This document shows, piece by piece, positions 42,713 to 51,590 of a stretch of DNA of 64,000 nt; the stretch's first letter is position 1, and the number at the start of each line of letters is the position of its first letter. The DNA comes from an uncultured Bacteroides sp. (GTDB lineage: Bacteria > Bacteroidota > Bacteroidia > Cytophagales > Cyclobacteriaceae), in assembly GCA_902168185.1 (NCBI GenBank), contig CABHOV010000089.1, forward strand, positions 1 to 64,000, given 5' to 3'. Made by a program: the position numbers and the translations under genes. The notes under the pieces are model-generated. The model made no database searches. It worked only from the letters and a program-made list of their open reading frames with translations, and had not been told where the DNA came from.

Positions 42713-43813
42713 ATGAAAAAGAAAATTGTAATACTTCCCGGAGACGGTATAGGAAAAGAAGTAACAGCATGTGGTAAAAAAATACTCGAACAAGTAGCCG
42801 AATGCTTTGGTCATCAATTTACATTCGACTATGCAACGATTGGCCACGAGGCTATAGAAGCTACCGGAAATCCGCTACCGGATGAATCCCTTGAGAAAAT
42901 GAAAAATTCGGATGCTATACTCTTCGGAGCTGTAGGACATCCTAAATATGATAATGATCCTTCAGCGAAAGTTCGTCCGGAACAAGGTTTGCTGAAGATG
43001 CGCAAAGAGTTAGGCTTATATGCCAACCTTCGTCCGATAAAACTTTTTGATGAATTGCTCGCAGCATCCAGCATCAAACCTGAAATACTGAAAGGTGCAG
43101 ATATACTTTTCTTCCGTGAACTGACAGGCGATGTATACTTCGGTGAACGTGGACGCAAAGACCAGGGCAGTACTGCTTTTGATACCATGATATACTCTCG
43201 CTATGAAGTGGAGCGTATCGCACACAAAGCTTTCAAGGCCGCATTAACACGTGGTAAGAAATTAACATCTGTTGATAAGGCAAACGTACTGGAAAGCTCA
43301 CGCCTCTGGCGCGAAGTTGTTCAGGAGGTAGCAAAGCAATATCCGGATGTAACAGTAGAGCACATGTTTGTAGACGCTGCTGCCATGAAGTTAATCCAGA
43401 ATCCGCGCAGCTTCGATGTAGTGGTAACCGGAAATCTTTTCGGAGATATACTTACCGATGAAGCATCACAGATTGCAGGTTCCATGGGTATGCTCGCGTC
43501 CGCTTCTATCGGTGACACGGTAGGGCTATACGAACCTATCCACGGAAGTGCACATGACATTACCGGTAAAGGTGTTGCGAACCCATTAGCATCTATACTT
43601 TCAGCTGCATTGTTACTGGATATATCTTTTGGACTGAAAGAAGAATCTGAAACGGTGATTAAAGCTGTAGAACAAACTTTAAAGGACGGATACAGAACAC
43701 GCGATATAGCGGATGCAGCTACTCCACACGAAAAAATTCTGGGAACAGAGGTGATGGGAAATGTAGTATGTAACAATGCACGCATGCTGGTGAATTGCCA
43801 GGTTGCCGTATAG
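42713..43813 (+). CDS. leuB: 3-isopropylmalate dehydrogenase
   Basis: 366 residues. Isocitrate/isopropylmalate dehydrogenase fold with ILPGDGIGKEV at the N-terminus, the substrate-binding KMRKELGLYANLRP, FRELTGDVYFGERG, the catalytic Lys and Asp in VDKANVLESSRLWREVV and TGNLFGDILTDEA, and GLYEPIHGSAHDITGKGVANP for NAD. It oxidises 3-isopropylmalate to 2-oxoisocaproate. It is within a compact leuCDBA run. Confidence 0.97.
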   Translation: MKKKIVILPGDGIGKEVTACGKKILEQVAECFGHQFTFDYATIGHEAIEATGNPLPDESLEKMKNSDAILFGAVGHPKYDNDPSAKVRPEQGLLKMRKELGLYANLRPIKLFDELLAASSIKPEILKGADILFFRELTGDVYFGERGRKDQGSTAFDTMIYSRYEVERIAHKAFKAALTRGKKLTSVDKANVLESSRLWREVVQEVAKQYPDVTVEHMFVDAAAMKLIQNPRSFDVVVTGNLFGDILTDEASQIAGSMGMLASASIGDTVGLYEPIHGSAHDITGKGVANPLASILSAALLLDISFGLKEESETVIKAVEQTLKDGYRTRDIADAATPHEKILGTEVMGNVVCNNARMLVNCQVAV

Positions 43814-43905
43814 TATATAATTAAAAGGGCGTGAAGGTACACCAACACAGATACCTGACCCCCAACCCGAAATAATACTTTTAACAATTAAAGGATAACG
43901 AAACC

Positions 43906-45066
43906 ATGAGCAGAAAAATTGAAATCTTCGACACTACGCTTCGCGATGGCGAGCAAGTGCCCGGCTGTCAATTATCAACCGATGAAAAGGTCGTGATTGC
44001 ACGGGAGCTTGAGCTACTCGGAGTAGATGTTATAGAAGCCGGTTTCCCTATATCCAGTCCCGGTGATTTTCTTTCTGTTGTAGAGCTTTCCAAAGCTGTG
44101 AACGTTGGTATATGTGCATTGACGCGCTCCAAGAAAGAAGACATTGATGTAGCAGGAGAAGCGTTGCATCATGCAAAACGTGGACGCATCCATACCGGTA
44201 TTGGTTCATCTGATATTCACATCAAACATAAGTTCAACACAACACGCGAAAAAGTTCTGGAGCAAGCGGTGTGGGCTGTAGGATATGCAAAAGCAAAAGG
44301 TGTTGAAGTAGAATTCTTCGCTGAAGATGCAGGTCGTGCTGATCTTGCATTTCTCGCACAAATGGTAGAAGCCGTTATTGCTGCAGGTGCAGATGTAGTA
44401 AACATTCCGGATACTACAGGATATTGCCTGCCGCATCTCTATGGAAAACGCATTCAGTATTTGTTCGAGCATGTTCAGAACATCGATAAGGCAACGATCT
44501 CTGTACATTGCCATAACGATCTTGGACTTGCTACTGCCAATACAATGGCTGGTTTAATTGCTGGTGCAGGACAGGCGGAAGTAACAATCAATGGTATAGG
44601 AGAGCGTGCAGGAAATACTTCTCTTGAAGAAGTAGCGATGATCATCAAGACGCATAAAGATCTTGGCTTGCATACCAATCTTAAATCAGAAAAATTATTT
44701 GCAATTAGCACGCTCGTATCGGATATGATGCGTATGCCGGTGCAACCGAATAAAGCAATTGTTGGTGCGAATGCTTTCGCGCACTCATCCGGAATTCACC
44801 AGGATGGTTTCCTGAAGAACTCAGAAAATTATGAGATCATCAATCCTGCAGATGTAGGTGTACCGACTTCATCTATCTTGTTAACTGCGCGTAGCGGCCG
44901 TGCTGCTTTGAAGCACAGACTCGAATTACTCGGTTATCAGCCTAATAAAACAGAGCTTGATCAGCTATATGAAAACTTCCTGATCGTAGCAGATGAGAAG
45001 AAAAGTGTAAATGATTCAGACTTGATCACCATCGTGGCCAACACACCACTTCTCGTTCAGAAATAG
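43906..45066 (+). CDS. leuA: 2-isopropylmalate synthase, short form without regulatory domain
   Basis: 386 residues. HMGL-like TIM barrel with [16 protein letters not shown], the metal site in [15 protein letters not shown] and [15 protein letters not shown], then the linker subdomain with [10 protein letters not shown]. The sequence stops about 120 residues short of the E. coli-type enzyme (about 520 residues), so the C-terminal allosteric leucine-binding domain is absent. Homocitrate synthase-like or citramalate functions are possible in short relatives, but linkage with leuCDB makes isopropylmalate synthesis the best call. Followed by a strong terminator closing the operon. Confidence 0.93.
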   Translation: MSRKIEIFDTTLRDGEQVPGCQLSTDEKVVIARELELLGVDVIEAGFPISSPGDFLSVVELSKAVNVGICALTRSKKEDIDVAGEALHHAKRGRIHTGIGSSDIHIKHKFNTTREKVLEQAVWAVGYAKAKGVEVEFFAEDAGRADLAFLAQMVEAVIAAGADVVNIPDTTGYCLPHLYGKRIQYLFEHVQNIDKATISVHCHNDLGLATANTMAGLIAGAGQAEVTINGIGERAGNTSLEEVAMIIKTHKDLGLHTNLKSEKLFAISTLVSDMMRMPVQPNKAIVGANAFAHSSGIHQDGFLKNSENYEIINPADVGVPTSSILLTARSGRAALKHRLELLGYQPNKTELDQLYENFLIVADEKKSVNDSDLITIVANTPLLVQK

Positions 45067-45093
45067 CCAACCAAACCAAATCGTTTATACCCC

Positions 45094-45125
45094 AAAAGCG
45101 TCATCAAATGGTGACGCTTTTTTTA
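45094..45125 (+). terminator. Terminator of the leu operon
   Basis: AAAAGCGTCA (45094-45103) pairs with TGACGCTTTT (45112-45121), followed by more Ts, 28 bases after the leuA stop. Confidence 0.9.
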
Positions 45126-45330
45126 TGTGCTTTATATCCTTAAATGTTATTTGTTATTCGGCCTATTAAATTTTGTGTCTCATTTTTGAACCCAATGGCT
45201 TTTGATTTTTTCATCGGTAACAACATGCCTTAACGGCTAACGGTAAAAAACTCACAATTAACTTTAAGTCCGGCCACTCACCGATTGTTTCTTCACCCAG
45301 TTTACCTATCTTGAATCAAGAATTCTCTCT

Positions 45331-46164
45331 ATGCAATCCTCTTTCAAAAAACTCGTTGGACTACTCCTCGTATTCTTTAGTCTTGCTACTCATGCACAGG
45401 AAATCGGACTACAGCTTCACAGCCTTCGTAATGAATTTGCGAAAGATGTGCCCGGCACGATGGCAAAAATCAAATCGTTTGGAATAAAGGAAATTGAAAT
45501 AGGCGGATCATATGGATTGGAATTTCCGGAGTTCATAAAGTTAATCGCCCAGAATCAACTTCAAGTTGTGAGTTACGGTACTGACTTCGAACGACTAATG
45601 AATTATCCGCAGGCTGTGGCCGATGACGCACGTGCCTATGGCGCGAAGTATGTAGTTTGTTTTTGGATACCACACAAAGGCGATACGCTTACCATTGAAG
45701 ATATCAACCGGGCATCCGCTGTTCTGAATAAAGCAGGAAAGATCCTTGCGCAAAACGGCTTGCTGCTGTGTTATCATCCTCACGGCTATGAATTCCAGCC
45801 ACATGAAAATGGAACATTGTTTGAGTATATGGTGAATACATTCGATGCACGCTATATATACCTAGAGATGGATGTATTCTGGATTAAACAAGCTGGTCAG
45901 GATCCCGTAGCGCTCTTGAAAAAATATGCTAACCGCTGGATCATGCTTCATCTAAAAGATCGTAAGCCGGGCACACCTGATAGCAAGAATGGAAGAGCTG
46001 ATGTGGAAAGCAATGTTGTATTGGGAAAAGGAGATGTGGGCATCGATGCGATTATGAAAGAAGCACGCGCTATAGGTATAAAACATTATTTTATAGAAGA
46101 CGAATCTTCACGTGCAGTGCAACAAATTCCGCAAAGTCTTAGTTATCTGCGGTCGCTCAAATGA
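45331..46164 (+). CDS. Secreted sugar phosphate isomerase/epimerase-like TIM barrel
   Basis: 277 residues. A signal peptide (ending ATHAQ) is followed by EIGLQLHSLRNEFAKDVPGT, the common opening of the xylose-isomerase-like AP endonuclease 2 family in Bacteroidota. Metal-ligand candidates are E in IKEIEIGGSYG, H in LLCYHPHGYEF, E/D in IYLEMDVFWIKQAG, H in RWIMLHLKDRK and E in HYFIEDES. Exported members are thought to act on sugars or polyol derivatives in the periplasm. It is monocistronic. Confidence 0.82.
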   Translation: MQSSFKKLVGLLLVFFSLATHAQEIGLQLHSLRNEFAKDVPGTMAKIKSFGIKEIEIGGSYGLEFPEFIKLIAQNQLQVVSYGTDFERLMNYPQAVADDARAYGAKYVVCFWIPHKGDTLTIEDINRASAVLNKAGKILAQNGLLLCYHPHGYEFQPHENGTLFEYMVNTFDARYIYLEMDVFWIKQAGQDPVALLKKYANRWIMLHLKDRKPGTPDSKNGRADVESNVVLGKGDVGIDAIMKEARAIGIKHYFIEDESSRAVQQIPQSLSYLRSLK

Positions 46165-46221
46165 AAACGAATCTATAGGGATTTTTCTGCTCTATATCTG
46201 TAAGAAGAGTATATACAAAGG

Positions 46222-46653
46222 CTACAATTTTAATTTGCCAAGCAACACATCTGGTATCGTTGCTATTTTTCTTTTCTCATAATCAAAGCATACAATGCCT
46301 GTTTTGCCGCGTGCTACTTCTTTGCCAGTCTCTTTGTTTTCAATCACATAATACATATCAAAGCCGTATTTGGAGAAATCGTCAACGGCAATTTTTATAG
46401 TTAGAAGATCACCTAAGAACCCTTCGGATTTATATTGAATGGCGGCATCAGCAATGATTTGTCCTATAGAACCCTCAAAACTTATTTCATCTTTAAAGCC
46501 GAGCGTACGATAAAAGATTACGCGAGCCTCCTGCATCAGCGTAAGAATTGAGTCGTTGCCAACATGCGCACCGTAATTCAAATCAGAGACACGAACTGGT
46601 AGTTCAGTTGTAAATATAAATTTATCAGGAAGTGTAAGGTGTATACGAGACAT
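46222..46653 (-). CDS. Acyl-CoA thioesterase, hotdog fold (4HBT type)
   Basis: 143 residues. LPVRVSDLNYGAHVGNDSIL is the 4-hydroxybenzoyl-CoA thioesterase pattern, with the Asp-x-Asn-Tyr-Gly/His-x-x-N active-site area shared with YbgC-like enzymes. The hotdog helix is ILTLMQEARVIFYRTLGF. Substrate chain length cannot be told. It is separated by 56 bases from the downstream start of the aspartic protease gene and could share its transcript. Confidence 0.85.
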   Translation of the reverse strand: MSRIHLTLPDKFIFTTELPVRVSDLNYGAHVGNDSILTLMQEARVIFYRTLGFKDEISFEGSIGQIIADAAIQYKSEGFLGDLLTIKIAVDDFSKYGFDMYYVIENKETGKEVARGKTGIVCFDYEKRKIATIPDVLLGKLKL

Positions 46654-46708
46654 AGCGTGAAGATAAAAATTTCATCACACATGAATCGCAAAATAACAAG
46701 ATTGACGT

Positions 46709-47620
46709 TTATACTTTTCGGAAGCCCGCGTAACCTTTGCAGTAGTTCAGAACGAAGATATAGTCTTTCAATACATCCATGCCAATGGAAGCATGATTAT
46801 GCCAGGGCGAGTGGATGATGCCCGTACGCAGATGGGTCATCTCCAAGGTGCTGAGCAGAAGTTTTTCAGTAGTGGTTTCAAAACCCGCTATATCACCATT
46901 GAGCCCACGGCCAATTACTCTTTCTGAAGAATATACTTTGTAGTCATTGAGGTCGGTAGTTTTTAATAAAAGCCCTAGGGTAGAGCCGGTATCAATCATG
47001 AGATCGCACACATGCGTTTGATTCTTGTCTAACACAACGCGGCAGTCAATTATAGGCCGCGCATCAGTTACGCGAATAGGTACGGAGATATAGTCTTCAT
47101 TAAGACTTGCTGTTATAGCCGGACGAAATGTAATGAGTTGTATACTGGGATTGAGTTCAACTTCGAACTTTGTGAAGATATCATAGCCGATCACGCCATG
47201 TACATTATTATAGACACTGAAAAGATTTTGATTTGGTATAATGATCACCGGTATATTTTCGCCAAGTACATCGTTGATTGATACTTTGTTTTTTAATGAG
47301 AGCGCTCCGTTTACAGGTCTTCCTGATCCCAGTCCGGAGAACTGCACTTTCTTGTCTGGCTCCAGAGTGAATAATTTCTGAAAGCGTTTCCCAAACAACA
47401 CCAGATTGCGACAGCCCGTGTCGAGTATAAGATTGAGTTGAATCGAGTCATTGATAATGACGGGAAGTATAATAAGCTTATCTATACTTCTATATCGGAA
47501 CGATACTTCCTGAATGTGATCGGGTATATAGAAACCTGCGCGGGTAGGAGCACAGAAGGTTACAGGCAAAAATGAAAACAGCAGCAGCGCTGTGGTCAGG
47601 ACTTTTAGAAATGCTTTCAT
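46709..47620 (-). CDS. Secreted pepsin/retropepsin-like aspartic protease with two DTG motifs
   Basis: 303 residues. A signal peptide (ending FLPVTFCA) precedes two retropepsin-like halves, each with an aspartate triad: NLILDTGCRNLVLFG (Asp67) and LMIDTGSTLGLLL (Asp210). HGVIGYDIFTKFEVELN and ASIGMDVLKDYIFVLNY are the matching flap-distal strands. Bacterial aspartyl proteases usually carry one motif and dimerise, whereas this is a single-chain pseudo-dimer. Activity is likely but unproven. Periplasmic or outer-membrane associated. Confidence 0.85.
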   Translation of the reverse strand: MKAFLKVLTTALLLFSFLPVTFCAPTRAGFYIPDHIQEVSFRYRSIDKLIILPVIINDSIQLNLILDTGCRNLVLFGKRFQKLFTLEPDKKVQFSGLGSGRPVNGALSLKNKVSINDVLGENIPVIIIPNQNLFSVYNNVHGVIGYDIFTKFEVELNPSIQLITFRPAITASLNEDYISVPIRVTDARPIIDCRVVLDKNQTHVCDLMIDTGSTLGLLLKTTDLNDYKVYSSERVIGRGLNGDIAGFETTTEKLLLSTLEMTHLRTGIIHSPWHNHASIGMDVLKDYIFVLNYCKGYAGFRKV

Positions 47621-47817
47621 ACGAGGTAGCTTTTAGTATAGGAAAGCTACCCGATAGCGAATCGCTGGGGTACACGCGTAAAGGCGGATTTTCTGCAAGC
47701 GATTAAAAATCGTTTGCACTGCAATTAGCGAGGGTTACACTATATATCGGTATGCATGTCGGTAATTATAGGGTAAAGCTATACCACCAGGCACGTGATT
47801 TTTATAGTGCGGACAAT

Positions 47818-47855
47818 AAAAAAGTGCTGAAGATTTTTTTCTTCAGCACTTTTTT
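47818..47855. terminator. Bidirectional terminator next to the subtilase gene
   Basis: A perfect 16-bp stem (47818-47833 with 47840-47855; core GTGCTGAAGA/TCTTCAGCAC) is flanked by A and T runs. It lies 39 bases beyond the stop of the minus-strand protease gene. Confidence 0.88.
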
Positions 47856-47893
47856 CCAGTTAACTGTTGCGTTATCGGACGATTTCTGTCCGC

Positions 47894-49582
47894 TTATTTT
47901 TCAACAGACTTACTTTTTAAGGATTGCGCAAGCTTTACAGCTTCATATACATTTACTAAACCTCCTGTACTGCTCAATTCACTGAAAGCAACCTGATCTT
48001 GTGTACCAGGTTTCGTCACTTTCAAGCCATCGAACTTGCGTGTTGACTGACGGATAATATCTTTTACTTGTGTTGCAGTCAGCTCGGGGAAATATGAAAA
48101 GAGAACTGCAGCAACACCGGCTGTTGCCGGGCTCGCCATACTGGTACCTTGCAGGTCTTCATATGTATTGTTTGGAGTTGTAGAGTATATCTGTACACCT
48201 GGAGAGAAAAGATCTACAGATTTTTTTCCATAGTTCGAGAATGAACCAACAAAATTAGCATCCGCTCCCCATGAAGATGCACCAATCTCTAACCAGTTCT
48301 TCGCTTCACCGCCTTTTATGAATTTACGATTCGGGAAATTTGATTCTACATCCGTATCGTCAGAGTCATTACCCGCAGCATGTATCAGCAATACTCCTTT
48401 TGATTCCGCATACTTCACGGCTTTATCTACCAGTTCTTTATTCGGAGAGAAAGCTTTACCGAAGCTCATGTTAATAACCTTTGCGCCATTATCAACTGCA
48501 TATAGAATGGCATTCGCTATATCTTTATCACGCTCATCACCATTGGGCACAGCACGTACCGACATGATGCGTACGTTATCTGCTATACCTTTAATGCCGA
48601 CTGTGTTTTTACGATTCGCACCAATGATACCTGCCACGTGTGTACCATGACGGGCATCAGGGCCTTCCACATCGTTGTTGCCATAATTTTTCTCTGTTAG
48701 ATTTTTAGGATCATCACCTATAACCGTTCTTGAATCGAACGTAAGGTTATAGCCATACTCAACGGCTACACGATAATGATCAACGCCTTCTTTCAGTTGG
48801 CTAACATAGCCATTTAACTCTTCAATGAATTCGCTTACCAGTATATCTCCATCAACATTTTCCAATACTTTCGAAAGTGTCTCTTTCGCAAAGCGTATAG
48901 TATCATTCGCAGCATTTATAGTTGGCAGTGTCGATTTAGATACTGGCTTGCCGGTATACGCCCGCAACATGCTATCACAAAGTCCAATGGTTGCAGAAGC
49001 GTTCGTATATAGTTCGTACTGCTGATTGTATTGTTCGTACTGCGTTTTGTTGAATTCAAAATCACGATCATACTTCGCCTGAACTTTTTTCCAGAGCTCG
49101 TATTCAGCTTTGTTTTTCTTGGTGATTTTCTTTTCGTCTATATTTTCATATTTCGGTTTCAGTCGCGCGTATTCACGCGTTACCTCATAGGTATCTTCGT
49201 TTACGTTTCCTTTTTTACCACCAATAAAATTCCAACCATTGATGTCATCTATATAACCATTCTTGTCATCGTCAATGCCGTTACCGGGAATCTCATCTTC
49301 ATTTACCCACATGATATCTTTCAGGTCTTCATGCTCGGCATCAATTCCGGAATCGATAACTGCTACTAAAACAGTTTTGGAAGGCTTGTCTTTTAGCAAA
49401 GTGCTGTACGTTTTTTCAACACTAAGTCCTTGAATATGATCAGTCTCGGGATCGCGTAAGAACCAATCCGAAGGCGCAGTAATTGTATCTTCTTGTGAAG
49501 TTTCTGTCTGGAAAGCATAGCTGCTAAAGCCTAACAGGCTCCCTGCTGCCAACAGCACGAGCCTCAAAGTTTGTTTTATCAT
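47894..49582 (-). CDS. S8 (subtilisin-like) secreted serine protease with large insertion
   Basis: 562 residues from the ATG at 49582, where a signal peptide begins (MIKQTLRLVLLAAGSLLG). An upstream in-frame start adds 11 residues ahead of it. The triad is Asp77 (VAVIDSGID), His312 (ARHGTHVAG) and Ser481 (GTSMASPATAG), with the oxyanion Asn in AAGND. Between Asp and His lie 235 residues instead of the usual 30-40. The extra part (about 122-300) is highly charged and helical. No type IX sorting domain is seen at the C-terminus, so the enzyme is probably periplasmic. Ends at the bidirectional terminator. Confidence 0.92.
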   Translation of the reverse strand: MIKQTLRLVLLAAGSLLGFSSYAFQTETSQEDTITAPSDWFLRDPETDHIQGLSVEKTYSTLLKDKPSKTVLVAVIDSGIDAEHEDLKDIMWVNEDEIPGNGIDDDKNGYIDDINGWNFIGGKKGNVNEDTYEVTREYARLKPKYENIDEKKITKKNKAEYELWKKVQAKYDRDFEFNKTQYEQYNQQYELYTNASATIGLCDSMLRAYTGKPVSKSTLPTINAANDTIRFAKETLSKVLENVDGDILVSEFIEELNGYVSQLKEGVDHYRVAVEYGYNLTFDSRTVIGDDPKNLTEKNYGNNDVEGPDARHGTHVAGIIGANRKNTVGIKGIADNVRIMSVRAVPNGDERDKDIANAILYAVDNGAKVINMSFGKAFSPNKELVDKAVKYAESKGVLLIHAAGNDSDDTDVESNFPNRKFIKGGEAKNWLEIGASSWGADANFVGSFSNYGKKSVDLFSPGVQIYSTTPNNTYEDLQGTSMASPATAGVAAVLFSYFPELTATQVKDIIRQSTRKFDGLKVTKPGTQDQVAFSELSSTGGLVNVYEAVKLAQSLKSKSVEK

Positions 49583-49780
49583 AATACGTTGGTTTTCAAA
49601 TAAACAAGGGTGCAATTTAAATAGTTAAGGTTTAATTAGAATCTCAATTACACAGGTGGTTTGTCGCGTCAAAAAATGCAAAAGCCTTGCCGAACTTACT
49701 TCCGTGACGGATGGGGAAAGAGCCGTAGGTGTGGCAAAAATAGTAAGAGCATCTTTGATATAGAATTAATCGAGGGGCTT

Positions 49781-49867
49781 ATGGTGTACGTCTTTATCTC
49801 AATAATGATTTTTTTCGGATTCTTTTTCTGGCAAGCAAGCAAGTTTGCAAGCAAAAATGCTGAGTAA
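49781..49867 (+). CDS. Possible 28-residue membrane peptide
   Basis: An ATG at 49781, preceded by GAGG at 49772-49775, opens MVYVFISIMIFFGFFFWQAS and a charged end. One membrane segment. The 335-base gap between the protease and mocR holds nothing else. Short hydrophobic ORFs can arise by chance. Confidence 0.3.
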   Translation: MVYVFISIMIFFGFFFWQASKFASKNAE

Positions 49868-49950
49868 TCCTTGATGAGGAAAATTTTCTTCATGCTAGCA
49901 TTTTTAAAAAGAATTGGTGTTGATGCCTGGAATATGTGCGCTTGATTTTA

Positions 49951-51390
49951 TTATTTCCAATCGCGCACAAGCCTTCCAAGTGTCTTAATTCCTTCCTCTA
50001 TCTTTTCGTCCCACGGAGCGCCATAGCTCAGACGAAAACAATTTTCAAATCTACCTTGTGTTGAAAAAATTTGCCCCGGTGCAATGCCGATGTTATGCTT
50101 CAACGCGCGCTTGTGAAGTTTAAAAGCATTTATTTTTTTATTCATCTCGATCCATAGCGTAAAGCCACCTTGTGGTCGTGTAACGCGCGTATCATCCGGA
50201 AAATATTCTGATACCGCCTGAAGGTAACGAAGCGATTGTGTATGCAGTGCTTTACGCAAATGACGCAAGTGTAATTCATAACGTCCATTGCTTAAAAAAT
50301 TAGCAACCGCTGCCTGCGTTAATGTATTCGTAGATACCGAGTGCATACGCTTCAGCCGAATCACACGCTCTTTAAATTTACCCGGTATAGTCCAGCCTAT
50401 GCGATAACCTGGCGCCAGCGATTTTGAAAATGAAGCGCAGTGAAGCACCAATCCTTTTTTATCAAACGACTTGCAAGTCTTCGGGCGCGTCTTGCCAAAA
50501 TATAGCTCACCATATATATCGTCTTCAATCAATGGTATCTCTTTCTTGGCAAGCATGTCCACCAGTTTTTTCTTGAGATCATCGGGCATGCAACTTCCCA
50601 ACGGGTTGTTGAAGTTATTTACAAACAAGCAGGCCTTTATATCAAAGCGAGGTATAGCTTGTTCCAGGTAATCAATGTCGATGCCGAGCAAAGGGTCTGT
50701 TGGTATCTCAACAACTTTCAATCCATGGCTTTCCATCACCTGGAAGATCGCGTAGTATGTTGGTGTTTCAATGGCCACCGTATCGCCAGGTTTTGTAACC
50801 GCCTTCATGCAAAGTGAAAGTGCTTCGACAGCGCCAGCCGTAACCACTATATCATCTTCACTGGGTGTACCTCCCCAGTTAAAGGCTTGTCGCGCAATTT
50901 GCTTTCGCAGATCAGCATTGCCCTGTACATTTTCATAATTGAGACAACTTGTAGGCGATTCACGTATAGCCTGCAATGCTGCCTTGTTTAACTTGGCAGT
51001 AGGCAATAGTTTAATAGAAGGTGTTGCCAACGAAAAATTAGTTATGCCCTTCGCATTCAAATCACGGTATACACTGTTGATCATATCGTCAACACTCACC
51101 GGCACTGCATCATCTGAAGGCTCACATACCTGAGGTATATCAAGCGTATGCTCACGCGAATATTTTACATAGTATCCCGACTGAGGTCTTGCCTCTATTA
51201 AACCCTTACTCTCTAAAAAGTAATACGCCTGAAATGCAGTGCTCAAACTTATACCCTGCTCTTTACTGAGTGCTCGTACCGACAGAAGTTTATCGCCAAC
51301 TTTTAAAAGTTTCTTTTCAATAAGCGACTCGATACGTTCGGCTACTTCCGTGTATTTGTGTTCCGTTTTTACATCCAGCATATCTTTCAT
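49951..51390 (-). CDS. MocR/PdxR-type GntR regulator with aminotransferase domain
   Basis: 479 residues. An N-terminal GntR winged helix (10-75; LLSVRALSKEQGISLSTAFQ) is fused to a fold-type I aminotransferase-like domain: NNFNNPLGS (258-266), EDDIYGELYFG, the PLP lysine K323 in CASFSKSLAPGYRIGW, and RLSYGAPWDEK with the carboxylate-binding arginine. MocR proteins bind PLP or PLP-substrate adducts and control PLP synthesis, GABA use or other amine/amino acid genes, often by binding direct repeats. It is divergent from the DUF817 gene, and a copy of the proposed operator lies in the gap. Confidence 0.93.
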   Translation of the reverse strand: MKDMLDVKTEHKYTEVAERIESLIEKKLLKVGDKLLSVRALSKEQGISLSTAFQAYYFLESKGLIEARPQSGYYVKYSREHTLDIPQVCEPSDDAVPVSVDDMINSVYRDLNAKGITNFSLATPSIKLLPTAKLNKAALQAIRESPTSCLNYENVQGNADLRKQIARQAFNWGGTPSEDDIVVTAGAVEALSLCMKAVTKPGDTVAIETPTYYAIFQVMESHGLKVVEIPTDPLLGIDIDYLEQAIPRFDIKACLFVNNFNNPLGSCMPDDLKKKLVDMLAKKEIPLIEDDIYGELYFGKTRPKTCKSFDKKGLVLHCASFSKSLAPGYRIGWTIPGKFKERVIRLKRMHSVSTNTLTQAAVANFLSNGRYELHLRHLRKALHTQSLRYLQAVSEYFPDDTRVTRPQGGFTLWIEMNKKINAFKLHKRALKHNIGIAPGQIFSTQGRFENCFRLSYGAPWDEKIEEGIKTLGRLVRDWK

Positions 51391-51457
51391 GGTAGCACTT
51401 GAATAAGTTTTGGCACTTTATATTCTTCAGTATACAGGGAAAAACTTTTGCGTTTTG

Positions 51458-51482
51458 TCTGCGTTAATCTTCAAAATTTCCG
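51458..51482. repeat. Degenerate fragment of the CTGCG repeat
   Basis: TCTGCGTTAATCT (51458-51470) is identical to the start of the shared arm at 3431 and 38468, after which similarity fades (TCAAAATTTCCG against GTGAAATCTGCGG). It lies in the mocR/DUF817 gap. Confidence 0.4.
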
Positions 51483-51490
51483 TGAAGACA

Positions 51491-51534
51491 ATTTCAACTG
51501 ATCTGGTCAAAAGTAATAAAATTGAAACTGTTTA
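51491..51534 (+). promoter_or_regulatory. Proposed MocR operator, copy A
   Basis: A 44-base site with ACTGATCTGGTCAAAA followed by TTGAAACTGTTT. It matches copy B at 56479-56522 in 36 of 44 positions (33 of 38 in the core), in the same orientation and at the same distance from the controlled TTG start (57 against 60 bases). A TACATTTG -7 box follows at 51560-51567, so the site sits just upstream of the -33 region, as expected for an activator. Confidence 0.6.
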
Positions 51535-51590
51535 TTCCATGTGCAAAACAATAAATATTTACATTTGAAACTCTTGACTACCCATATCAT

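Noticed and set aside
47752-47985. 77-codon plus-strand frame
   Set aside because: It crosses the bidirectional terminator and the 3' end of the subtilase gene.
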